Assembly (NCBI RefSeq): GCF_007483685.1
Contig: NZ_VMKN01000001.1
Location: 186,001-250,000, forward strand
Source: Litoribacter populi
Lineage (GTDB): Bacteria; Bacteroidota; Bacteroidia; Cytophagales; Cyclobacteriaceae
Direction of reading: 5' to 3'
Length of the DNA: 64,000 nucleotides
This document shows positions 53,890 through 60,947 of this stretch, piece by piece. Below the pieces are notes generated by a model. That model did not search any database and was not told the DNA's origin. It worked only from the letters and a program-made list of their open reading frames with translations. The first letter of the stretch is position 1; every line of letters starts with the position of its first letter. The position numbers and the translations under genes are program-made.

Positions 53890-54798
53890 ATGAAGCAATT
53901 TCAAAAAGTATTAGTAGGCCTGGATCTCACGGAGATGGACCAGATCCTGATGGAAAAGACGGGTAAACTTGTTGATCTCTTAGGGATTGAGAAGATCTAT
54001 TTTGTCCATGTGGAAAAGGACCTGGCTTTGCCTGCCGAAGTAACCAGCACCTACCCTGATCTGATGGCCCCTGTAGATGAATCTATTAAAAAGAGCATCC
54101 AAGACAAAGCTTCTGAGTTTATTCCCACTTCCGTGGAGGTGGATATCAGCGTGAAGGAGGGTGACCCTATGGCGACTTTGCTGCGTTGGTCAAAGATCAA
54201 AAACATAGACTTGTTGATTATGGGGCGCAAGATTGTGCTCGAAGGCAGCGGTACCTTGTCGAAAAACTTGGCCCAAAAGGCACCTTGTTCGGTTTTGTTT
54301 CTCACAGAAAACCTTAAAGTTAAAGAGATTAACAATTTCCTGGTGCCGGTTGATTTTTCCGAGTATTCCCATCTTACTTTAAGCCTAATTGAGAATCTGG
54401 CGCAGAAATTCCAAGCAACCATTACCTGCCTGCACATATATGAGGTGCCTAAAGGGTATTATAAGACAGGTAAGTCCTATGAGGAGTTTGCACATATCAT
54501 GCTGAAGAATGCCCAAAAGGAATATGGAGAGTTTATCAGGAAAAATAAGTTGCCGGAATACGAGTGCAAGTTTATGCTCAAAGAAGACAAGCACGCCTCA
54601 AAATACATAATGGAAATGGCAAAGGCATTGGAGACGGACATGATCCTGATGGGAAGCCGTGGAAGGACGGATTCTGCCGCTTTGCTGATAGGGAGCGTGG
54701 CTGAGCGCCTTGTGCATCTCAATTATGAGATTCCCATGCTGATCTATAAAACCAAAGGAGAAAATATGGGGTTCTTAGAGGCCTTGTTTAAGGTGTAG
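53890..54798 (+). CDS. Tandem universal stress protein (UspA family)
   Basis: 302 residues with two Usp domains in tandem (about 1-140 and 150-295). Domain 2 keeps the ATP-binding signature GSRGRTDSAALLIGSVAERL; domain 1 has the shorter GRKIVLEGSGTLSKNLAQKA in which the glycine pattern is altered, so it may not bind nucleotide. Usp proteins respond to stress by unknown mechanisms. It is followed two bases later by the 2'-5' RNA ligase-like gene, so the two are probably one operon. Confidence 0.9.
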   Translation: MKQFQKVLVGLDLTEMDQILMEKTGKLVDLLGIEKIYFVHVEKDLALPAEVTSTYPDLMAPVDESIKKSIQDKASEFIPTSVEVDISVKEGDPMATLLRWSKIKNIDLLIMGRKIVLEGSGTLSKNLAQKAPCSVLFLTENLKVKEINNFLVPVDFSEYSHLTLSLIENLAQKFQATITCLHIYEVPKGYYKTGKSYEEFAHIMLKNAQKEYGEFIRKNKLPEYECKFMLKEDKHASKYIMEMAKALETDMILMGSRGRTDSAALLIGSVAERLVHLNYEIPMLIYKTKGENMGFLEALFKV

Positions 54799-54800
54799 AA

Positions 54801-55379
54801 ATGCCCAATTATGCTAAATACTACATAGCGATTGTTCCTGAGGGGGAAATTCAGGAGAAGGCCACGGGCTTGAAGTTGGCCGTCAAGGATAAATTCAACT
54901 TCAAATACGCCCTAAAATCTCCGGCCCATGTGACGCTCAAGATGCCGTTTAGGTATAATGAGGCAAAGGAGCAGAAACTGATTGATCACTTATCCACATT
55001 TTTAGGCCAGCAGCCTGCTTTTGACCTTGAACTGAAAGGCATTGGCCGATTTGGACGGCGGGTACTCTACATCAGAGTCAGCCAGCCCCCCGAATTGATG
55101 ACTTTGCAGCAGGAGCTAGGTGAGTTTTGCAAACGGGAATTGAAGTTAATAGAAGAGCTGGCCGACAAAGCATATAATCCCCATATGACTATAGCTTCCA
55201 AGGATGTGAAAGACAGCCGTTTTGATGAGTGCCTCGCTTTTTTGAAGGAAGAAGGTTTTTTTGAGCGCTTATATGTGGATAAAGTGGCGCTGTTGAAAAA
55301 GGGAGAAAGGAATTGGGAGGTAGTGATTCAAATTGTACTAGGTACCAAGTACCAAGTACCAAGTACCAAGTATTTCTAG
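54801..55379 (+). CDS. 2'-5' RNA ligase (LigT/2H phosphoesterase) family protein
   Basis: 192 residues with both catalytic H-x-T-x motifs: AHVTLKMPF near residue 45 and PHMTIASKD near residue 129. 2H phosphoesterases act on 2',3'-cyclic phosphates or cyclic nucleotides; the true substrate here is unknown. The last ten residues, KYQVPSTKYF, are encoded by GTACCAA heptamers (55333-55374), so the native C-terminus ended near VVIQIV and has been extended by the repeat array. It forms an operon with uspA. Confidence 0.88.
   Translation: MPNYAKYYIAIVPEGEIQEKATGLKLAVKDKFNFKYALKSPAHVTLKMPFRYNEAKEQKLIDHLSTFLGQQPAFDLELKGIGRFGRRVLYIRVSQPPELMTLQQELGEFCKRELKLIEELADKAYNPHMTIASKDVKDSRFDECLAFLKEEGFFERLYVDKVALLKKGERNWEVVIQIVLGTKYQVPSTKYF
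55333..55374. repeat. 7-bp tandem repeat array, GTACCAA family, overlapping the 3' end of a gene
   Basis: Six heptamers (TTGTACT, AGGTACC, AAGTACC three times, AAGTATT) followed by TCTAG, the inverse of the CTAGA border seen at 657 and 53796. The array is translated at the end of the 2'-5' RNA ligase-like gene. Confidence 0.9.
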
Positions 55380-55424
55380 CGATTGACGTGGTATTCAATC
55401 CTCTGAGGTTTCTTATGTATTTAT

Positions 55425-55484
55425 AAAACCTGCCAAACTTATCTTCTGACTTCGTACTTTTGGAGAGGCCTGGCAGGTTTTTTT
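55425..55484. terminator. Hairpin with CCTGCCA / TGGCAGG arms
   Basis: Arms AAAACCTGCCA and TGGCAGGTTTT about 35 bases apart, followed by a T-run, between the convergent LigT-type gene and the first lipocalin-like lipoprotein gene. The loop contains CTTCGTACTT, a heptamer-like piece. Same stem as at 8371 and 62511. Confidence 0.6.
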
Positions 55485-55487
55485 GTC

Positions 55488-55522
55488 CTTCGTACCTCGT
55501 ATTTCTGACTTCGTACTTTCTA
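55488..55522. repeat. 7-bp tandem repeat array, CTTCGTA family
   Basis: Five heptamers (CTTCGTA, CCTCGTA, TTTCTGA, CTTCGTA, CTTTCTA) immediately before the stop of the convergent lipoprotein gene. It is the inverse partner of the array at 55333, with the CCTGCCA hairpin between them. Confidence 0.75.
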
Positions 55523-55524
55523 AG

Positions 55525-56010
55525 TTACTTCCTAGTGTATACCAAAAAGTCCCCATGAGAACGATGGCCACCGTTTGAAAGGGTGTGGTCATTCCGCAGG
55601 GATAATACTTCAAAATTGTCAACACCGTAAATATACAAATCTACATATGCCCGATTCGAACCTTCCTCACGATCCAATATAGATTCGTATTGATCACTAT
55701 TAAAGGTTAGAATAAGCTGTCTGACCATCATTGGGTCAAAGCTGTCATCAGGATCAACTGGAACTGTTTCATAAGTTCCTGAAAGCTCCATTTCTGCCCT
55801 AGTGCTGAATTTTGAAAAAGTCCCATTTTCCCTGAAATGGTAGGTTTCGGTAAAATCAAGGTCGGCCGCTGAGATCACTTCTGTTGAACGCACAGGAGTC
55901 AACTGCTCTAGTTTCCACTCCCCTATCTCAGTCAATACGGTTGGGTTATCATCGTTTTGACAACCTGTCAAGATCAATACGGCAAAGGCCAATAATAGTA
56001 GGTTTTTCAT
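55525..56010 (-). CDS. Lipocalin-like lipoprotein (copy 1 of 3)
   Basis: 161 residues with lipoprotein signal LLLLAFAVLILTGCQNDDN, then EIGEWKLEQLTPVRS (G-x-W motif of lipocalin-like domains) and a beta-barrel-like core ending FEVLSLRNDHTLSNGG. It is the most downstream of three tandem paralogues on the minus strand. Its signal-peptide coding region and upstream 80 bp are nearly identical to those of copy 2. The ligand is unknown. A heptamer array and hairpin lie just past its stop. Confidence 0.8.
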   Translation of the reverse strand: MKNLLLLAFAVLILTGCQNDDNPTVLTEIGEWKLEQLTPVRSTEVISAADLDFTETYHFRENGTFSKFSTRAEMELSGTYETVPVDPDDSFDPMMVRQLILTFNSDQYESILDREEGSNRAYVDLYIYGVDNFEVLSLRNDHTLSNGGHRSHGDFLVYTRK

Positions 56011-56051
56011 TTATAGTAAAGTTTAGTCTAAGTATTAGGTTAGCCACTAAG
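55971..56051 (-). repeat. Duplicated promoter-to-signal-peptide segment (with 56635-56715)
   Basis: About 81 bp covering the first 13 codons and the upstream region are nearly identical between lipocalin-like copies 1 and 2. The identity stops just past GGTTAGCCACTAAG. This points to a recent duplication or gene conversion. Confidence 0.75.
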
Positions 56052-56067
56052 GCGCGAGGGCACAAAG
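56038..56067. repeat. GCCACTAAGGCGCGAGGGCACAAAG-type dispersed repeat
   Basis: One of three related short elements beside the lipocalin-like genes (also 56138-56168 and 56702-56731), based on CTAAGTCG-type 8-bp units. Related sequence is seen in the repeat at 32388. Confidence 0.6.
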
Positions 56068-56137
56068 TTTTTTTTTCTCTTCTTACTTTTAACCTTTCTC
56101 TTTTTATAAGTTCTAGAAATACAAATACCTGCGAAAA

Positions 56138-56168
56138 GGTTAGCCACAAAGGCGGGAAGTCGCAAAGG
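56138..56168. repeat. GCCACAAAGGCGGGAAGTCG-type dispersed repeat
   Basis: Second copy of the short element, lying just beyond the stop of lipocalin-like copy 2. It differs from the copy at 56038 by several substitutions. Confidence 0.55.
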
Positions 56169-56185
56169 AAAGGTATCCTTTCAGT

Positions 56186-56674
56186 TTATTTTCTAGTGTA
56201 GAGCATAGCTTTGCCATGAAAGCGCTGGCCGATGTTCATGAGGGTATGGTCTACTCTTAAGGCAATTACTTCCATATTGTCACTTCCAAAGATGTATTTG
56301 TCGACATCAGTGGTGCTCATGCTGTCCTCCATCACTAAAATTGCTTCATATTGATCTATGTCAAAGGTGAGTGTTAACCATTTAACTGTTAAGGGCTCAA
56401 ATCTATCATCGGGCTCTGCGTCTTCTGCCTCATATGTCCCGGATAGGTTCACGCCTGTTTCTGTGCTGAATTTAGAGAATGTCCCATCGGTTTTGAAGGT
56501 ATAGGTTTGGCTAAAATTTAGGTCTGCAGCTGAAATTACTTCTCCTGAGCCTGGTTGGGTTACCTGCTCAAGCTTCCAATCCCCTATTTCAGTCAGCGGC
56601 ATGTTGAGATTGTCATCGTTTTGGCAAGCGGCCAAGATCAATACGGCAAAGGCCAATAATAGTAGGTTTTTCAT
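56186..56674 (-). CDS. Lipocalin-like lipoprotein (copy 2 of 3)
   Basis: 162 residues: signal and lipobox LLLLAFAVLILAACQNDDN, then EIGDWKLEQVTQPGSGE, very close to copy 1 through the first third and less so later (ends MNIGQRFHGKAML). The upstream 80 bp are shared with copy 1. All three copies keep the same lengths and the G-x-W opening, so they are paralogues with possibly different ligands. No enzyme motif is seen. Confidence 0.8.
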   Translation of the reverse strand: MKNLLLLAFAVLILAACQNDDNLNMPLTEIGDWKLEQVTQPGSGEVISAADLNFSQTYTFKTDGTFSKFSTETGVNLSGTYEAEDAEPDDRFEPLTVKWLTLTFDIDQYEAILVMEDSMSTTDVDKYIFGSDNMEVIALRVDHTLMNIGQRFHGKAMLYTRK

Positions 56675-56701
56675 TTATAGTAAAGTTTAGTCTAAGTATT
56701 A

Positions 56702-56731
56702 GGTTAGCCACTAAGTCGCTAAGTCGCAAAG
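56702..56731. repeat. GCCACTAAGTCGCTAAGTCGCAAAG dispersed repeat
   Basis: Third and cleanest copy of the 8-bp-unit element (CTAAGTCG twice), between lipocalin-like copies 2 and 3. Confidence 0.6.
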
Positions 56732-56740
56732 AAAGGATGG

Positions 56741-57235
56741 TTATCTTTTATAGATATAAATAGGTCCATCTCTCCAGGCGAATCCAGCGTTTGAAAGGGT
56801 GCCATCTGGGTGGAGGGTAAGCTCTTCAGTTTCGTTGTGGCCATAAAACACATGAAATTGATGTTCTTGATTCCAGCCACCGGCGTCCTCCGCATTAAGC
56901 ACATTCTCTAATTCATCAGGGTTGAAGGTAAGTCTTAATTGTTTGACATGGTTGACATTTGCTTCAGTGCCTGGCGTGATTTCCTCAAAGGTTCCCGATA
57001 ATTCCGATCCCAATACGGAATTAAACTTAGTGAAAGTACCATCAGCTCTGAAGGTGTAGCTATCTGAATAATTCAATTCATCCACAGAAATCATATCATC
57101 AATCCAGTTGCTTCTCAATCCTTGAAGTTCCCACTGGCCTTCAACGGATGTTTCAGTCGTGATGCTGTTATCTTCCTGGCATGCGCTAAAAAAGATTAAA
57201 GCCATCAAGCATGCTAATAAGGAGTATTTTATCAT
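56741..57235 (-). CDS. Lipocalin-like lipoprotein (copy 3 of 3)
   Basis: 164 residues with lipobox LIFFSACQED, then GQWELQGLRSNWIDD and SVDELNYSDSYTFRADGTF. It is the most diverged of the three and its upstream region is not shared, so it is probably the older copy. It stands first in transcription order on the minus strand. Its divergent neighbour is the SusC gene, with about 590 bp between them. Confidence 0.8.
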   Translation of the reverse strand: MIKYSLLACLMALIFFSACQEDNSITTETSVEGQWELQGLRSNWIDDMISVDELNYSDSYTFRADGTFTKFNSVLGSELSGTFEEITPGTEANVNHVKQLRLTFNPDELENVLNAEDAGGWNQEHQFHVFYGHNETEELTLHPDGTLSNAGFAWRDGPIYIYKR

Positions 57236-57390
57236 AATAAAATTTAGTTGTAAAGACCATACGGTTTATTGTCCCAGTCCGCTACAATAAAAGTAGGGAT
57301 AATTTCTATTATTACCTAAGTCTTCCGTATTTGGGAGGTTAGGATTTAGATCTCTCTATATGGCCGATATGAGCACGTCTTAATATGGCT

Positions 57391-57484
57391 CGTCCCTCTG
57401 GGACTTTGTGGGGAGTGGTGTTGGTTTGGGTCCCCAGGTTGGCACCTGGGGTTAGTATATCGACCGTCCCACTGGGACTTTGGG
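57391..57484. repeat. REP-like sandwich of three palindromes
   Basis: CGTCCCTCTGGGACTTTG, then the central CCCCAGGTTGGCACCTGGGG (57432-57451), then CGTCCCACTGGGACTTTG. The order outer unit, palindrome, outer unit mirrors the element at 33175, but the sequences differ, so two sub-families exist. Confidence 0.7.
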
Positions 57485-57603
57485 ATTGGGTTTGGATTCG
57501 TAGGTTTCCACTACCGGACCGGGCTTGTCAGTCTCTTAAAGCCTACTATTTTGGGGGGCTCAAGGGGTTGTGGATTCAACTCCTACCCCTCCCCTAAACC
57601 GTA

Positions 57604-57641
57604 CCCCGGAAGTGCATGCAGCGCAGCTATGCACTTCGGGG
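57604..57641. repeat. Strong hairpin CCCCGGAAGTGCAT / ATGCACTTCGGGG
   Basis: Inverted arms of 13-14 bases with one bulge, around GCAGCGCAGCT. Not followed by a T-run. It probably belongs to the same dispersed palindromic material as the neighbouring element. Confidence 0.65.
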
Positions 57642-57829
57642 ACAATAAACTTCTAACCTCCTCAACTTCAGTAATGTACAATTTTATTAAAAATTATTTC
57701 CTCTAGGTACAAAAAATAATCTTATTGGTATTTTAACATTATAAAATGGTATAAATCAAGTTGTTAAGATATGTTAATGTGGTTAATTTAGATGTTCCAA
57801 ATTATTTGTTCCACCTTAAATAAAACTGC

Positions 57830-60800
57830 ATGAAAAAAAGTTTACTAGGCTTTGTGCTCGCCGTGTTCACAGTATTCTCTGTGGCGGCGCAAAGCAGGAC
57901 GGTCTCCGGAACGGTGACCTCCGCAGAAGAACCAGAAGGGGTGCCCGGCGTCAACGTGCGGGTAGCAGGCACCACTGTGGGTACGATCACCGATATTGAC
58001 GGTTCGTACTCCCTTGAAGTGCCAGAAGACGGTAATACCTTGGTATTTAGCTTTGTGGGTTTCCTGACCCAAGAGATTGCAATCGGTAACCAATCCACTA
58101 TCGATGTACTGCTTGAGCCCGATGTGAAAACCCTGGGTGAAGTGGTAGTCGTGGGTTATGGTACTCAGGAACGTAGGGAACTTACAGGGTCGGTATCATC
58201 TATTGATAACCGGGCAATTGAAAACCTGGTGACCCCATCTTTTGACCAGCAGCTTGCAGGTCGGGCACCAGGTGTAAATGTGACCACCCCTGGTGGGGTG
58301 CTGGGTCAGGCTCCTGTAATCCGGATTAGGGGTATCAACTCCATTACTTCGGACGCTAGCCCGCTGATCGTAATCGATGGTGTGCCGGTGGTGAATGCTG
58401 ACCGAGCTGCAAACTTTCCCAGCAATCCGCTTGCTCAGATCAACCCTGCCGATATAGAATCCTTTGAGGTACTGAAGGACGGTTCCGCCACGGCTATTTT
58501 TGGTTCGCGGGCTGCCAACGGGGTGATCTTGATCACTACCAAAAAGGGTATAGAAGGCAAGGCCCAGGTGGATTATAATGTGAGCGTGGGTTGGAATGAA
58601 GAAGTTAGCCGTTTTGATCTGCTCAACGGGGACCAGTTTGTTACCATTGCCAATGAGAAAAGGACCAATGCTGGTTTAGGAGATCTTGCCCAGCCAGGAG
58701 TTAATACCGATTGGCAGGATTATATTTTCAGAAGGGGTCTGGTAACCCAACATAACCTATCGATTAGAGGTGGATCGGCGGATACCAAATACTTCTTCTC
58801 CTTGGGTTATACTGACCAGGAAGGATATATCCGGGCCAATGAGCTTACCAGGTATTCGCTTAGAGCGAATGTGGATCATAATATTTCCCAAAGGGTAAGG
58901 ATAGGGACAAATATGAGCTTTTCCTTTACTGAAATTGAATCCCTTAATAATGGGGAAAACTCCCTTTCCGGTGCTACTTATAATGTGACAAGGGCATTTC
59001 CGAATATCAACATATTCGATCCCGAGAATACATTCTATGACGGATTCAATACCACACCTGATGGAGCAGCGCTTGGTAGGGGACCTAACTTGGGTAATAT
59101 TGACAACAATATTCCCAATATAGCTTTTGTGTTGGCAAATAATGTTTATCGTGGCCGAACTGCCAGGTTCTTAGGAAATATTTTCGGAGAATGGGATATT
59201 GTACCTGATTTGACGTTAAGGACTCAGTTTGGTGCTGATATGACATTCGCCGATGAGTTTCTTACCTGGGATGCCAGGCACGGGGATGGTCGAGGTAATG
59301 CCGGTTTGATGCTACAGGCCTATAGACCTGTATACCGTTGGAATCAGCAGAACACTTTGAATTATCAGGCTATTCTTGGTGAAAGTCACAGCCTGAATGT
59401 GACTGTTGGTGCTGAATTCCAATATACCAACCAGCATTTTTATTCCGCTACGGGTACACAGATTGCAGATGTTTTCTTCCAGCAGTCTAACATTGTAACC
59501 GGATCCGCGGGAGTGCAGCAGATTGGTGGTGGTATGGACGAACAGGGTTTTGACTCTTATTTTGCAAGGGTCAATTATAGCTTTGATGGTCGTTACCTTT
59601 TATCAGCCTCTGTAAGAAACGATGGTATTTCCGCTCTGCCAGTAGATAATAGGCGAGGTACATTTATGGGTGGATCCATAGGCTGGAGGATATCCGATGA
59701 AGGGTTTTTTAACAGTGCCTTGATTTCTGATTTTAAAGTGAGGGCTTCCTTTGCTGAGGTAGGTAACACAGAAATTGGATTCTTTCCTTATGTAGGTGGT
59801 TATTCTGCAGCTTTGTCTGGCCTTGGTCCAGGGATTGGTTTTGACCAGATCGCCAACCCTAATCTGCAATGGGAGACTTCTCGAAAATTGAATGCGGGAC
59901 TTGACTTCACCGTTGGAAATGTAACAGTAGCTGCCGACTATTTCAGAAATGATATCCGCGACCTGGTATTAGAGAGGATTACCGCCTCTTCATATGGTGT
60001 ACCACAAAACCGAATCTTTGAAAACGTGGGTGCTATGGTCAATCAGGGGGTTGAGTTAAGGATTATGGCTGGAATTATTGAAAGGGATAACTTCAGTTGG
60101 AATACAGACTTCAATTTTACATGGTTACAAAATGAGGTCACCACTTTGATCAGCCCGATTACCTCAACATTCAATAGAACAGAAGTAGGGGGTCCAATTG
60201 CCCAATTATATGGTTATGAATGGTTTGGGGTCAACTCGGCCAATGGTAACCCTATTTATGTGAAAGGTGATGGTTCACTGGTCCAATATAATCTGGAGCA
60301 GGATAATACTGGCTGGAGAGCATATAACCAAAACAACCCGGGTGACATTTCAGAAACTGCTACAGGCCTTGGGGGAAGTGATCTGCAACTGTTGGGCAAT
60401 ACGCTTCCCAGATGGCAAGGAGGCTGGACCAACCAGTTTGTAATCGGAAATTTCGACGCTGAGATTTTCTTCAGGTACTCCGGCGGCAACTATATTATGA
60501 ATGAAACCCGCAGAGGGCAACTGGGCATGGGATTCTCCAATAATAATGCTGAAATCCTCAACCGTTGGACTGAGAGTGGTCAGACTACAGATGTCCCCTT
60601 ACTATATACCGGTCAGGATGCCAATATTTGGGCAGCAGGAGCGGCCAACAGTAGGTTTGTGGAGAAAGGAGATTTCTTGCGGGTTCAAAATATAGTGCTG
60701 GGTTACAGAATTCCTTCCGAGTGGCTAGACAATGCCTTCAACGGTGGAATCCGTTCTGTGCGTATTTTCGGACAGGTACAGAACCCGTTCATCTTTACCA

Positions 60801-60922
60801 ATTATACCGGTGTGGATCCTGAGCTAAATACCTTCCCTGGAAGCCAGCTTCAATTTGGTATTGACTGGAACTCAGCTCCTATCATCAGAACTTGGTCATT
60901 TGGGCTTAATGTAGGATTCTAA
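57830..60922 (+). CDS. SusC/RagA-family TonB-linked outer membrane transporter
   Basis: 1030 residues. Signal peptide (FVLAVFTVFSVAAQ), then the N-terminal carboxypeptidase-regulatory-like domain (TVSGTVTSAEEPEGVPGVNV), the TonB-box region and the plug domain (VVVVGYGTQERRELTGSV; IRIRGINSI), then a 22-strand beta-barrel ending IRTWSFGLNVGF. It pairs with the SusD-like lipoprotein encoded 25 bp downstream to import glycans, peptides or other oligomers. Substrate cannot be told, since no glycoside hydrolase or regulator lies in the window. A second susC-like gene starts 2.8 kb downstream. Confidence 0.95.
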   Translation: MKKSLLGFVLAVFTVFSVAAQSRTVSGTVTSAEEPEGVPGVNVRVAGTTVGTITDIDGSYSLEVPEDGNTLVFSFVGFLTQEIAIGNQSTIDVLLEPDVKTLGEVVVVGYGTQERRELTGSVSSIDNRAIENLVTPSFDQQLAGRAPGVNVTTPGGVLGQAPVIRIRGINSITSDASPLIVIDGVPVVNADRAANFPSNPLAQINPADIESFEVLKDGSATAIFGSRAANGVILITTKKGIEGKAQVDYNVSVGWNEEVSRFDLLNGDQFVTIANEKRTNAGLGDLAQPGVNTDWQDYIFRRGLVTQHNLSIRGGSADTKYFFSLGYTDQEGYIRANELTRYSLRANVDHNISQRVRIGTNMSFSFTEIESLNNGENSLSGATYNVTRAFPNINIFDPENTFYDGFNTTPDGAALGRGPNLGNIDNNIPNIAFVLANNVYRGRTARFLGNIFGEWDIVPDLTLRTQFGADMTFADEFLTWDARHGDGRGNAGLMLQAYRPVYRWNQQNTLNYQAILGESHSLNVTVGAEFQYTNQHFYSATGTQIADVFFQQSNIVTGSAGVQQIGGGMDEQGFDSYFARVNYSFDGRYLLSASVRNDGISALPVDNRRGTFMGGSIGWRISDEGFFNSALISDFKVRASFAEVGNTEIGFFPYVGGYSAALSGLGPGIGFDQIANPNLQWETSRKLNAGLDFTVGNVTVAADYFRNDIRDLVLERITASSYGVPQNRIFENVGAMVNQGVELRIMAGIIERDNFSWNTDFNFTWLQNEVTTLISPITSTFNRTEVGGPIAQLYGYEWFGVNSANGNPIYVKGDGSLVQYNLEQDNTGWRAYNQNNPGDISETATGLGGSDLQLLGNTLPRWQGGWTNQFVIGNFDAEIFFRYSGGNYIMNETRRGQLGMGFSNNNAEILNRWTESGQTTDVPLLYTGQDANIWAAGAANSRFVEKGDFLRVQNIVLGYRIPSEWLDNAFNGGIRSVRIFGQVQNPFIFTNYTGVDPELNTFPGSQLQFGIDWNSAPIIRTWSFGLNVGF

Positions 60923-60947
60923 GTGGTGGATTTTAAATAAAAACAAT

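Larger units (their letters stand above)
57236..57829. other. Divergent gap with REP-like and hairpin elements before susC
   Basis: 594 bp between the lipocalin-like gene and susC. It holds the REP-like sandwich at 57391-57484, a G/C-rich stretch, the hairpin at 57604-57641 and then AT-rich DNA (57660-57829) that must carry the susC promoter. No supported coding frame; the frame at 57385-57597 follows the repeats and is rejected. Confidence 0.6.

Noticed and set aside
2161-55282. TTATCCACA copies as evidence of a replication origin in this window
   Set aside because: The copies are spread over 53 kb and lie in coding sequence, with no cluster, no AT-rich unwinding element beside them and no dnaA or dnaN gene.
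57385-57597. 70-codon plus-strand frame before susC
   Set aside because: It is the translation of the REP-like palindromes.
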